Source: Haloarchaeobius iranensis (lineage in GTDB: Archaea; Halobacteriota; Halobacteria; Halobacteriales; Natrialbaceae). From it: a stretch of 54,808 nt of DNA. The notes under the pieces were generated by a model, which had not been told where the DNA came from, made no database searches, and saw nothing but the letters and a program-made list of their open reading frames with translations. The DNA lies in the NCBI RefSeq assembly GCF_900103505.1, contig NZ_FNIA01000021.1, forward strand, positions 1-54,808, read 5' to 3'. Shown here one piece after another: positions 8,470-16,329 of the stretch. Position 1 is the first letter of the stretch; the number at the start of each line of letters is the position of its first letter. The translations under genes and the position numbers were made by a program.

Positions 8470-9054
8470 ATGTCGACCGAGACACCAAACGCTGGCGGCA
8501 CAGAGGGCGAGGAACCGAGCCGCGCCGAGCTGGCGGCTCGCGTCGGGGAACTCGAGGACCGACTGGCGGACTTCGAGGCCGACACGGCTGACGACAACCC
8601 GAAGATGTCCATCATCGCGACGAAGGGTACCCTCGACATGGCGTACCCGCCGCTCATCCTCGCGAGCACCGCTGCTGCGTTCGGATACGAGGTCACCGTG
8701 TTCCACACGTTCTGGGGCCTCGACATCCTGCACGAGGAGAAGTCGAAGAGCCTCCAGCTCAGTTCCGTCGGTAACCCCAGTATGCCCGTCCCGAACGTCA
8801 TCGGGGCGCTACCGGGGATGGACCGGATGACCACCCGGATGATGGAGAAGCAGATCGCCGACAACGACACGGCGACCATCGAGGAGCTCATCGACACCTC
8901 GCTCGACATGGGCGTCGAGTTCCAGGCCTGTCAGATGACCATCGACCTCATGGACTACGACGAGGACGACTTCTTCGATGGCGTCACCACGGGCGTCGGC
9001 GCAGCGACGGCCATCCAGGACATGGCCGAGGCGGACATCCAGCTCCTGGTCTGA
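8470..9054 (+). CDS. DsrE/DsrF/DrsH-like (DsrE3 type) sulfur-trafficking protein
   Basis: 194 residues. A charged N-terminal stretch with heptad-like SRAELAARVGELEDRLADFE is followed by the DsrE fold: KMSIIATKGTLDMAYPPLILASTAAAFGYEVTVFHTFWGLD, then GMDRMTTRMMEKQI, and a late GVEFQACQMTIDLM whose cysteine is the expected persulfide-bearing residue. DsrE3 proteins are commonly encoded with TusA and rhodaneses in sulfur oxidisers and pass sulfane sulfur between carriers. It lies two bases after tusA and is clearly cotranscribed. Confidence 0.88.
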   Translation: MSTETPNAGGTEGEEPSRAELAARVGELEDRLADFEADTADDNPKMSIIATKGTLDMAYPPLILASTAAAFGYEVTVFHTFWGLDILHEEKSKSLQLSSVGNPSMPVPNVIGALPGMDRMTTRMMEKQIADNDTATIEELIDTSLDMGVEFQACQMTIDLMDYDEDDFFDGVTTGVGAATAIQDMAEADIQLLV

Positions 9055-9069
9055 CCGACCACTTCCTTC

Positions 9070-9786
9070 ATGACACAGGACTCACCCGAGGAGCGGACGC
9101 AGCAGGCCGAGACCGACAGCCAGGCCGCCCCCGACCCGCTCGTCGGTGAGGGCCTGCTGGACGAGGAGATGGGCCCGAGTTCGTCGATGGCCCACCTGTA
9201 CCGTGGCGAGATACACCGGATGAAGTTCTGGCGCGAGCGGCTGGACCGGACCACGAACTGGGCGGTCGTCGTCATCTCCGCACTGCTGACGTGGTCGTTC
9301 TCGTCGACGGGCACGCCCCACTACGTCATCCTCATCGGCATCGCGACCCTGACAGTCTTCCTTATCGTCGAAGCGCGCCGGTATCGGGGCTACGACATCT
9401 GGCGCACCCGGGTCCGCTCGCTCCAGCAGAACGTGTTCGCGAAGGGGCTCGACCCGAGCCTGGAGCTCCGTAATCCGGACTGGCGGAGGGAACTGGCGTC
9501 GGACTACCGCCAGCCGACGCTGAAGATCACGACTGAGGAGGCCATCGCACATCGGCTGCGACGCATCTATCTCCCGCTGTTCGGGCTGCTCTTCGTCGCC
9601 TGGGTGGTGCGGATCACCGCGTTCGCGACGGACTCGTGGCTCGCAACTGCGCGGGTGGGTGCGATTCCGGGAACGGTCGTGACACTCACCGTCGCCGCGT
9701 TCTACGTCGCGGCGTTGGTCGTCGCCTTCCGACCACGGACGTGGCACGCGCGCGGCGAACTCAGGTTCGAGGACCTCCGCAGATGA
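9070..9786 (+). CDS. DUF2270 membrane protein
   Basis: 238 residues of the haloarchaeal DUF2270 family. A hydrophilic N-terminus leads to the signature MAHLYRGEIHRMKFWRERLD, two adjacent membrane helices (WAVVVISALLTWSF, YVILIGIATLTVFLIVEARRYRGYD), a soluble middle with LRNPDWRRELASDY, and two more helices near the C-terminus. The function is unknown. It begins 15 nt after the DsrE-like stop, so it may share the tusA transcript, though it occurs in other contexts too. Confidence 0.85.
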   Translation: MTQDSPEERTQQAETDSQAAPDPLVGEGLLDEEMGPSSSMAHLYRGEIHRMKFWRERLDRTTNWAVVVISALLTWSFSSTGTPHYVILIGIATLTVFLIVEARRYRGYDIWRTRVRSLQQNVFAKGLDPSLELRNPDWRRELASDYRQPTLKITTEEAIAHRLRRIYLPLFGLLFVAWVVRITAFATDSWLATARVGAIPGTVVTLTVAAFYVAALVVAFRPRTWHARGELRFEDLRR

Positions 9787-9861
9787 CCGGCATCCACGGC
9801 GCACCCATACTCCGTAGAGTCTGACCGTTCTGCCCCCGGACCATTTCTCTGACCGCGGGAC

Positions 9862-9885
9862 TGATACTACGTCTTTATAGTATCA
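9862..9885. promoter_or_regulatory. Perfect inverted repeat over the promoter of the LiaF-like gene
   Basis: TGATACTA-N8-TAGTATCA, with perfect 8-bp arms. The spacer and right arm form CTTTATAG, a plausible TATA box about 25-30 nt before the ATG at 9904. A regulator bound here would block TBP/TFB. The sequence differs from the TTG-N11-CAATA sites and so suggests another regulator. Confidence 0.6.
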
Positions 9886-9903
9886 CTTCGAGTATGTTAA
9901 ACC

Positions 9904-10593
9904 ATGAGCTCCACTTCCTCGCGGAGATTCCCGTCCATCCAGGTACTGTTCGGTGGCCTCGTCGTCGTCCTCGGGGCGCTGCTCCTGCTGGACACCACCG
10001 GCGTGTTCCCCACCTCGGAGCTGTTGCTGTACACCCCGTCACTGTTCGTCGTGATCGGCATCTTCGCGCTGTACCAGAGCCGCCTCCGGAGCATCGTTGG
10101 CCCTGTCGTGCTGATCAGCATCGGCGTTGCCTGGCAGGCCGTCGCACTCGGGCTCACGACCGTCGACGACGTCGTCGTGTTCTGGCCGGTGCTCGTCATC
10201 GCGTTCGGTCTCTCGGTGGTCCTCGGGACCTACCGGGCGAAGGCTGTCCCGACCGACGACGGCTTCACCTCGATGTTCGCGGCCTTCGGCGGCGCCGAAC
10301 GACGGAACACCTCGAAGGCGTTCACCGGCGCAGACCTCACCGCCGTGTTCGGCGGCGTCGAGATAGACCTCCGCGACGCCGAGGTCGTCGACCGACCTGC
10401 CCGTATCAACGCCGTGGCGCTGTTCGGTTCGGCCGAGGTCGTCGTCCCGCGCGACTGGAACGTGCAGCTGGACGTTCTCCCGGTCCTCGGTGCGGCCGAG
10501 GACTCCCGCCGCCGGTACGAGACTGTCAACGACGAGGTCGACCTCGTCGTCGGCGGGTTCACCGCCTTCGGTGGCATCGAAGTCAAGAACTGA
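9904..10593 (+). CDS. LiaF-like membrane protein (cell-envelope stress type)
   Basis: 229 residues. Four N-terminal hydrophobic segments (IQVLFGGLVVVLGALLLLD; LLLYTPSLFVVIGIFAL; IVGPVVLISIGVAWQ; FWPVLVIAFGLSVVLG) are followed by a soluble domain from about 115 with repeated MFAAFGGAERR, AVFGGVEIDLRDA, ALFGSAEVVVPRDW and AAFGGIE-like strands, the beta-helical LiaF C-terminal pattern. In bacteria LiaF restrains a two-component sensor of envelope stress; the archaeal role is not established. The ATG is close to the TATA element, suggesting a leaderless transcript. Confidence 0.8.
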   Translation: MSSTSSRRFPSIQVLFGGLVVVLGALLLLDTTGVFPTSELLLYTPSLFVVIGIFALYQSRLRSIVGPVVLISIGVAWQAVALGLTTVDDVVVFWPVLVIAFGLSVVLGTYRAKAVPTDDGFTSMFAAFGGAERRNTSKAFTGADLTAVFGGVEIDLRDAEVVDRPARINAVALFGSAEVVVPRDWNVQLDVLPVLGAAEDSRRRYETVNDEVDLVVGGFTAFGGIEVKN

Positions 10594-10633
10594 TGCGCTC
10601 CCCCCGGCTGATTGGTCCGAGGTATCGGACCGG

Positions 10634-11401
10634 CTAGCGCCAGCTCGTCCAGCCACCGTCCACGACCAGTGACTCGCCCGTCACGTAGCTCGCGAGGTCG
10701 CTCGCGAGGAACGTGGCCGCGCCACCGATCTCCTCGGGCTGTCCGTAGCGCCCGAGCGGGACCTGCTGGGCGAACGCCTCGGCCTCCTCCTCGCTGGTCT
10801 CCTCGTCGCCGCCGATCATCGTCTCGATGCCGCCCGGGTGGACGGCGTTCACCCGGATGTCGTGCTCCGCGAGCTTGTGCGCGAGCGAGTACGTGAGCAT
10901 CGTGAGTCCACCCTTCGACGCCGAGTACGTCGGCCAGTTGCCGTTGCCGAACAGCCCCGCGACGATGGAGATGTTGATGATGCTCCCGCCGTCGCCCTCG
11001 GCCATCCGTTCGGCGGCGACCTGCGACCCGAAGAACGCACCGTAGAGGTTGATGTCCATCAGCCAGCGGTACTCCTCCTCCGAGACGTCGAAGAAATCCT
11101 CGGCGCGCCAGACGCCCGCGTTGTTCACCATGATGGAGACGCCACCGAACTCGTCGGCGGCGTCCATGGCGGCCGTGAGGTCATCGCGGTCCGTCACGTC
11201 GCAGTGGACGAAGGCCGCGTCGGCGTCGGTCTCCGTCTCGACCTTCTCGTGGGTGGGGGTTCCCTCGCCCTTCGGGTCCTCGCGGATGTCGGCGATGACC
11301 ACGGCCCTCGCGCCGTGTTCGGCGAACGCGAGTGCGATTCCCCGTCCGATACCCGAGCTGCCGCCCGTGATGACCGCGATTTCGTCGTCAAGTAGTGGCA
11401 C
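10634..11401 (-). CDS. Short-chain dehydrogenase/reductase (SDR)
   Basis: 255 residues of the classical SDR family. Visible are cofactor motif ITGGSSGIGRG (about residue 11), FVHCDVTD, NNAG at about 95, the catalytic serine in IINISIVAG, and YSASKGG (Tyr-x3-Lys). It ends SYVTGESLVVDGGWTSW, the family C-terminal signature. An acidic residue in VVIADIRED after strand 2 suggests NAD rather than NADP preference. The substrate cannot be told. It stands alone, transcribed toward the LiaF-like gene. Confidence 0.88.
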   Translation of the reverse strand: MPLLDDEIAVITGGSSGIGRGIALAFAEHGARAVVIADIREDPKGEGTPTHEKVETETDADAAFVHCDVTDRDDLTAAMDAADEFGGVSIMVNNAGVWRAEDFFDVSEEEYRWLMDINLYGAFFGSQVAAERMAEGDGGSIINISIVAGLFGNGNWPTYSASKGGLTMLTYSLAHKLAEHDIRVNAVHPGGIETMIGGDEETSEEEAEAFAQQVPLGRYGQPEEIGGAATFLASDLASYVTGESLVVDGGWTSWR

Positions 11402-11492
11402 GCGTGAACACCAGCCGAAATTCGGCGCGAGAGATGATAAAACGAGACGATAGTTCCAGTTCGCTGAGACTCTGGCTGTGGGCCTGCGGCAG

Positions 11493-12359
11493 CTACTCCG
11501 AGCCGGCCTCCGCTGTTCGAACTGTCAGCACCGGTACGGGAGACGTTCGGACGAGCTTCTCGGTGACGCTCCCGAGCAGGTAGCGCTCCAGTCCCGTCCG
11601 GCCGTGGGTGCCCATCACCACGAGGTCGACATCGTTCTCCTCGACGTACCGGCGCAGTTTCTTGTACGGGCTCCCGTACGCGACGGCGGTTTCGACCCCA
11701 CCGACGGCACCGCCGGCCCGTTCGGCGATCCCGTCGACGGCCTCCCGAGCGGACGCCTCGAGCGCGTCGGTCATCAGCTCGGAGCGGACGTCCACCCCCA
11801 TCGAGAGCGCATCGACGATGGAGACGACGTGCAGTTCGGAGCCGTATCGTGTCGCCAGGTCGAGGCCAACGTCGGCGGCAGCCCCGGCGGCGGCGCTTCC
11901 GTCGGTCGGGACCAGCACCGACTCGTACGGGTAGTGCACCGACCCGTCCTCGGCGTCTCGGATCGTCAGCACGGGCACGTCGGAGCGGCGGAGTACCTTC
12001 TCCGTGACGCTCCCGAGCAGGTAGCGCTCGACGCCCGTCCGGCCGTGGGTACCCATCACCACGAGGTCGATACCCGCCTCGTCGACGTATTCGAGGATGA
12101 CCTCGTAGGGAACCCCGGTGCGGACGGTGCGTTCGACCCCGAGGCCGGCGTCGACCATCTCCTCGGTGACCTCATCGACGACCGCCTCGGCACGGGTGCC
12201 ATCCCGGGCCTGGTGCTCGGCGTTCTCCTGGCTGCGCGAGTCGAGGACGCTGAGAACGTGGACGGTGGCGCCGTAGTGGCTCGCGATGTCCACCGCGTTC
12301 CCTACGGCAGCCGCTGCACAATCGCTCCCGTCGGTCGGAACGAGTACCTCGTCGAACAT
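11493..12359 (-). CDS. Universal stress protein, tandem UspA domains
   Basis: 288 residues made of two UspA domains of about 145 residues each. Each begins with a VLVPTDGS strand (FDEVLVPTDGSDCA and YESVLVPTDGSAAA) and ends with the nucleotide-binding GTHGRTGxERYLLGSVTEK motif, so both probably bind ATP. ATG 12359 is chosen because MFDEVLVPTDGS is the canonical start. Two other tandem USPs occur in the window (15472 and 23758), the first with a degenerate nucleotide motif. Confidence 0.9.
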   Translation of the reverse strand: MFDEVLVPTDGSDCAAAAVGNAVDIASHYGATVHVLSVLDSRSQENAEHQARDGTRAEAVVDEVTEEMVDAGLGVERTVRTGVPYEVILEYVDEAGIDLVVMGTHGRTGVERYLLGSVTEKVLRRSDVPVLTIRDAEDGSVHYPYESVLVPTDGSAAAGAAADVGLDLATRYGSELHVVSIVDALSMGVDVRSELMTDALEASAREAVDGIAERAGGAVGGVETAVAYGSPYKKLRRYVEENDVDLVVMGTHGRTGLERYLLGSVTEKLVRTSPVPVLTVRTAEAGSE

Positions 12360-12439
12360 TGTCTGTACGTTGACGGGGAACGAACAAATATCACGGGGGC
12401 ACAGTGGGCCGACGCCCGCCGGTCGCCCTCCGGCCAGTC

Positions 12440-13441
12440 TCACGGTCGCCAGCCACGCAGAAAGCCGGTCGAGATGCCACCGACCGCCAGGGCGGAGCCG
12501 ATGCTGAACGTACGGACCGCGAAGACGGCCGCGGCGGCATCCGCCTGTGAGGCGACGGTGAGCAGCCCCAGAACCGCCCCGAGTAACACGTCGTAGGCCC
12601 CGAGACTGGCCGGGACCGGGACGACGCTCGCGGCCTGCGGGAGCGGGATGACCGCGACGATGGGGAGCAACGCGACGGGGGCACCGATGCCCCCGAGGGC
12701 GAGCCAGAGCGCGCCGGCCGTGAGCACCTGCTCGACGATGCCCCCGACGGCGATGAGCGCGACGAGCCCGGGAGCGTCCCGGAACGCCGCCGCACGCATC
12801 CAGAAGCGGTCGACTGCAGCCGCCACGTCCGCCCGGTCGTGCGGGTCGGACCGGTAGAGCGAGGAGACGAGTCCGACCGGGATCGCGAGGATGGCGACGA
12901 CGACGCCACGCAGCTGTCCACGGATGACGACCAGGAGGAGACCGACCACGACGAGGAGTGCCACTGCACCGCCCAGCGTGTAGATGAGGAACGGCGGCGT
13001 CGGTCCGAGGAGAACCAGCGCGACGACGAGCAGCGTCGAGACGAGCAGCTGGGCGCCCGACTTCACGTACTTCGCGACGCCCCGCACTCCGAGTGCCTCG
13101 CTGTAGCTCGTGTCGGTCTCGACGGCGAAGAACCGGGCCATGATGGGCTCCGACGTCACCGGCCCCGCAGGACTGAGTGTATCGAAGAAGTCGCCCGCGA
13201 ACGCGAACTGAACGCTCTTCGGCGGTGAGATACCGCCGTTGAGCGGACGGACCGAGGCCCAGACACCGATACCGTCCGCGGCGCCCTCGGCGAGCACGAG
13301 CCCGAGGACGAGGACGGCGACGACTGGTGCCAGCGTGGTCGCCCGGTCCAGCACCGTCGTCACCCCGACGACCGAGAGGTACACGGCTACCGCAGCCAGC
13401 CCGAGCGTCGCGCCGACGATGAACCGCACGAACGGACGCAC
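12440..13441 (-). CDS. UPF0104 / lysylphosphatidylglycerol-synthase-type membrane protein
   Basis: 333 residues with about eight membrane helices. It follows the UPF0104 (LPG_synthase_TM) pattern: an N-terminal helix FIVGATLGLAAVAVYLSVVGV, a loop with FAGDFFDTLSPAGPVTSEPIMARFF, VKSGAQLLVSTLL, and late VIPLPQAASVVPVPASLGAYDVLLG. The loop with GPVTSEP is conserved in haloarchaeal members. The molecular function is unproven; it is sometimes annotated as a flippase-like domain. It lies 80 nt upstream of the USP gene on the same strand. The 265 nt between it and trx hold nothing recognisable. Confidence 0.82.
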   Translation of the reverse strand: MRPFVRFIVGATLGLAAVAVYLSVVGVTTVLDRATTLAPVVAVLVLGLVLAEGAADGIGVWASVRPLNGGISPPKSVQFAFAGDFFDTLSPAGPVTSEPIMARFFAVETDTSYSEALGVRGVAKYVKSGAQLLVSTLLVVALVLLGPTPPFLIYTLGGAVALLVVVGLLLVVIRGQLRGVVVAILAIPVGLVSSLYRSDPHDRADVAAAVDRFWMRAAAFRDAPGLVALIAVGGIVEQVLTAGALWLALGGIGAPVALLPIVAVIPLPQAASVVPVPASLGAYDVLLGAVLGLLTVASQADAAAAVFAVRTFSIGSALAVGGISTGFLRGWRP

Positions 13442-13706
13442 GTCACGGACTCCGAGGGGGACCTAATTAAACCCGCCGTCGTCGCGTGGGGGACCGGACA
13501 CTGGATGTGTCGGCCTCCACGCCTGTATGCGCGGTCACGTGTCTCCCCGCGGCAGTGTACCCTGGCGGACGTTGCCAGCGAACCGGGCGGGACAGGTCGA
13601 CTGCCAGTCTCACGCTCCGGCGGGCGACCCAACAGGTCGTCGAACGGTTTCTCGTCGGGCCGCACTGAGAAGGGCGCGAAACGGTCGCCGGCGAGCCGAG
13701 TCGGCG

Positions 13707-14123
13707 TTAGCTGTGCTGCTCGATGAGGCTCCGCAGCGTGCCCTCGTCCTCGAAGCCGACCATCTGCTCGACCGGCTCACCGTCGGCGAACAGCACCATC
13801 GTCGGGACGCCCTGCACGCCGAACTGTGCGGCGAGCTGCTGGTTCGCGTCGACGTCGACCTTCGCGACTGCCGCGTCCGTGCTCTCCGCGAGAGACTCGA
13901 CGACGGGCTCGAGCATCTGGCAGGGGCCACACCAGTCCGCGTAGAAGTCGACGAGGACGACGTCGTACTCCGACGTGGTCGACGTCAGCTCGTCGACGCC
14001 GTTCACGTACACCGGCTCCGCCGGCGCGCCGGCCTCGCCCGCTGTGGCGTCCTCGGTCTGGTTCTTCATCTCGTCGATCTTCTGCTCGCGAATGTCCTCG
14101 ATTGAACTATCTCCACTCATCAC
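13707..14123 (-). CDS. trxA: Thioredoxin with an acidic N-terminal extension
   Basis: 138 residues. A charged N-terminal segment of about 45 residues, unlike the compact bacterial protein, precedes a thioredoxin fold with YDVVLVDFYADWCGPCQMLEP (C65 and C68 of WCGPC), VDVDANQQLAAQFGVQGVPTMVLF (cis-Pro) and EQMVGFEDEGTLRSLI. It is a general protein-disulfide reductase and could reduce persulfidated partners in this sulfur-rich region. A variant of the sulfur operator (GTGTTG-N13-CAATAC) lies 28-52 nt upstream. ATG 14123 or the adjacent ATG 14120 may start it. Confidence 0.92.
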   Translation of the reverse strand: MMSGDSSIEDIREQKIDEMKNQTEDATAGEAGAPAEPVYVNGVDELTSTTSEYDVVLVDFYADWCGPCQMLEPVVESLAESTDAAVAKVDVDANQQLAAQFGVQGVPTMVLFADGEPVEQMVGFEDEGTLRSLIEQHS

Positions 14124-14150
14124 CAGTTGGTTGACGCTCCTCGAACTTAG

Positions 14151-14175
14151 GTGTTGTGCTCTTTTTGCACAATAC
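14151..14175. promoter_or_regulatory. Inverted repeat before trx, variant of the sulfur operator
   Basis: GTGTTGTGC-N7-GCACAATAC, eight of nine positions complementary. Written as half-sites it is GTGTTG-N13-CAATAC, two bases wider than the N11 sites elsewhere. It lies 28-52 nt upstream of the trx ATG. It may be the same operator with altered spacing, or a different one. Confidence 0.5.
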
Positions 14176-14321
14176 AGCCAGTGGCGCTAGGAACGAGAAC
14201 ACGATCAGGAGAACACAGGTGGCTCACGTACCCCATATCGACGTGTTCTCTAGCACAGCCATCCCATCTAATTGTGTATCGAACACGAAATACTATATGG
14301 CCGCACCGCGTACTGTCCACC

Positions 14322-15059
14322 ATGACCCGACACGTTGTAGTCCTCGACGCGTCGCTCGGCGAGACCCCAGCAGAGCGCAACCTCGTCCGCGAGCTCGAGG
14401 CGGCGTCGCCGGACGTGGACATCGACGTCTACAAGCTGCCGGCAGGGGAGCTCCCGCCGACCGTCGCCAGTCCGGAGTGGCGCTACGACGGGGTCGTCGT
14501 CAGCGGGTCGCAGACCGCGGTCTACGAGGACCGGGACTGGATACACGAGGCCACGGCCTGGGTGCGCCGTGTCCACGCGGCGGACGTCCCGATCCTCGGC
14601 ATCTGCTGGGGCCACCAGTTCATCGCGCAGGCCCTCGGCGGCCGTGTGGTCGATATGGGCGAGTACGAGCTGGGCTACCGGGAGGCCTCGCGCGTCGGCG
14701 AGGACCCGCTCTTCGACGGGATTCCGGCCCAGTTCGTCAGTTTCGAGACCCACTCCGACCGCGTGGCGGAGCTCCCACAGGGCGCGACAGTCCTGGCGCG
14801 AAACGACAACGGCGTCCAGGCCTACAGAGTCGGCAGCAGCTACGGCCTGCAGTTCCACCCGGAGTACGACCGGCAGACCGCGGTCTGGGTCACCGAGGGG
14901 AAGGACCTCCCCGAGGAGCGCATCGAGCAGGTCCGCGACGGAATCACCGACGAGTCCGTGGCCGCAGCCGAGGCGGCGAAGGCCGTCTTCGCGAACTTCC
15001 TCGAACTGACCGCGTCACATCAACCGGGCACGAGCCCTGCATACGGCCATCCGTACTGA
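14322..15059 (+). CDS. Class I glutamine amidotransferase-like protein
   Basis: 245 residues resembling GMP-synthase-type amidotransferase domains: VVVLDASLGETPAERN at the start, GVVVSGSQTAVYED, ILGICWGHQFIAQALGG with the nucleophile C95, ETHSDRV and GLQFHPEYD with the catalytic His. It has no synthetase partner domain, so like other stand-alone members it may be a hydrolase of unknown target. ATG 14322 follows an AT-rich ATACTATATGG box (about 30 nt upstream). It is transcribed away from trx and converges on a small membrane-protein gene one base after its stop. Confidence 0.82.
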   Translation: MTRHVVVLDASLGETPAERNLVRELEAASPDVDIDVYKLPAGELPPTVASPEWRYDGVVVSGSQTAVYEDRDWIHEATAWVRRVHAADVPILGICWGHQFIAQALGGRVVDMGEYELGYREASRVGEDPLFDGIPAQFVSFETHSDRVAELPQGATVLARNDNGVQAYRVGSSYGLQFHPEYDRQTAVWVTEGKDLPEERIEQVRDGITDESVAAAEAAKAVFANFLELTASHQPGTSPAYGHPY

Positions 15060-15060
15060 C

Positions 15061-15225
15061 TCACTCGTTCCCTCCGTCGACAGCGTCCTCCCACGACTCC
15101 GCACCGAAGAACTCCTGGAGCGCCATCAGTACGCCGACGTACGTGCCGAACGCGACGAGGACCACCGGAACGACGAACCCGATGACGAGCCAGGCCAGTG
15201 AACTCCTGGCCAGCACCTGGATCAT
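15061..15225 (-). CDS. 54-residue single-helix membrane protein in the sulfur region
   Basis: A short gene that size cut-offs would miss. The minus strand encodes MIQVLARSSLAWLVIGFVVP and continues VVLVAFGTYVGVLMALQEFF, then an acidic tail ending GGNE. One long or two short hydrophobic helices and a halophile-like acidic tail make it credible, as does GGAGG 10 nt before the ATG (in-frame GTGs just upstream are alternatives). An ATCTTG-N11-CAATAT operator lies 77-99 nt upstream, matching the site before the rhodanese fusion. I do not recognise the family. By analogy with the small partner of TauE at 19682 it could be an accessory membrane subunit. Confidence 0.6.
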   Translation of the reverse strand: MIQVLARSSLAWLVIGFVVPVVLVAFGTYVGVLMALQEFFGAESWEDAVDGGNE

Positions 15226-15301
15226 CGCCACCACGCCTCCCCGGGGACCACGAGTGAACCGTGAGCGTTCATGGCTACACTCACCCGCGACCCGACAATC
15301 A

Positions 15302-15324
15302 ATCTTGTGGCTCTAGTACAATAT
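15302..15324. promoter_or_regulatory. Candidate sulfur-regulon operator before the 54-residue gene
   Basis: ATCTTG-N11-CAATAT. The left half is identical to that of the 18505 site and the spacing is the same. It stands between the minus-strand small gene (15225) and the plus-strand USP gene (15472), so it could serve either. A lone CAATAC at 15437-15442, 30 nt before the USP ATG, has no partner half. Confidence 0.5.
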
Positions 15325-15471
15325 AGCTCTATCAAAGCGTCTACCCGCACCGACTTGATACTTCAGTAAGCCCATTTCTAGGTGATTCACCGGGTCAAGC
15401 ACCCGGTTGCCCGTACGTAGAAGACACACTTATGCACAATACTGATTAGCGAGCTCCCCGTAGCGGTACGT

Positions 15472-16329
15472 ATGCGCGCAGTACTTGCAACCGACCTGTC
15501 CGACGCCATCGAGACCGCTATCGAGTCACGAACCTGTCTCGAGTGCCTGCAGCGGTACGGAATCGACGAGATCGACCTCGTCACCGTCACGAGCCCGAAC
15601 GTGACCGCCGGGATGCCGGGAAGCGACATCGGTGGCCGCACGAAGCGAGGCCTCGAACGCCAGCGCGGGAAACTCGAAGCCGAGGGGTTCGGCGTCCGGA
15701 CGCACGTGATGCGGGGCACGCCACACCGTCGGATCAACGGGCTCGCCGAGCGTATCGACGCCGACCTCCTTATCGTGGGGTCACGCGGGCAGAGTCCCCT
15801 GGAACAGCGGTTCATCGGGGGCACCGCGCGGAACGTCGCCCGAACCGCGGCGCGGCCACTGCTCGTGCAGCGTATCCTCGAACACGGCGAGGAGGACCAC
15901 GAGGTCGCCGCCGAGCACCTCTTCCAGCGGATACTGTACGCGACGGACTTCTCGGAGAACGCCGAGCGGGCGTTCGAGCAGTTCGACCACCTCGAGACCG
16001 CCGCCCAGGAGGTGACCCTCCTCCACGTCGCACCGCCGGGCCGCCGGGCAAACGGTGACCCCGACGCCGTCTCGGACGCGGAGGCCCGGCTGGGCGAACT
16101 CGCCGATCAGCTCGAGGAGCGCGGTATCGAGACGCGAGTCGTCGTTCGAGAGGGAGCGGCCGTCGAGGAGATACTAGCGGCGGAGCAGCAGTTCCAGCCG
16201 ACCAGCGTTCTCATGGGCTCGCGCGGTCGAAGCCGGATGCGGCGGCTCCTCCTGGGCAGCGTCTCCGAGGAGGTCACTGCACGTGCCGACTGCAACGTCC
16301 TGCTCGTGCCGCCGGCGGGGAGCCGGTGA
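15472..16329 (+). CDS. Universal stress protein, tandem and divergent
   Basis: 285 residues with two USP-like halves. The first (RAVLATDLSDAIETAIE to about 135) has a weakened nucleotide motif VGSRGQSPLEQRFIGGTARNVAR. The second (QRILYATDFSENAERAFEQ) ends MGSRGRSRMRRLLLGSVSEEV. The start motif ATDLSD replaces the usual PTDGS, placing it in a subgroup often found beside membrane transporters. A CAATAC half-site lies 30 nt before the ATG. It ends adjacent to the convergent HiPIP gene. Confidence 0.82.
   Translation: MRAVLATDLSDAIETAIESRTCLECLQRYGIDEIDLVTVTSPNVTAGMPGSDIGGRTKRGLERQRGKLEAEGFGVRTHVMRGTPHRRINGLAERIDADLLIVGSRGQSPLEQRFIGGTARNVARTAARPLLVQRILEHGEEDHEVAAEHLFQRILYATDFSENAERAFEQFDHLETAAQEVTLLHVAPPGRRANGDPDAVSDAEARLGELADQLEERGIETRVVVREGAAVEEILAAEQQFQPTSVLMGSRGRSRMRRLLLGSVSEEVTARADCNVLLVPPAGSR

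Noticed and set aside
15437-15442. CAATAC before the USP gene as another sulfur operator
   Set aside because: No complementary half at N11 or N13; kept only as a possible half-site.
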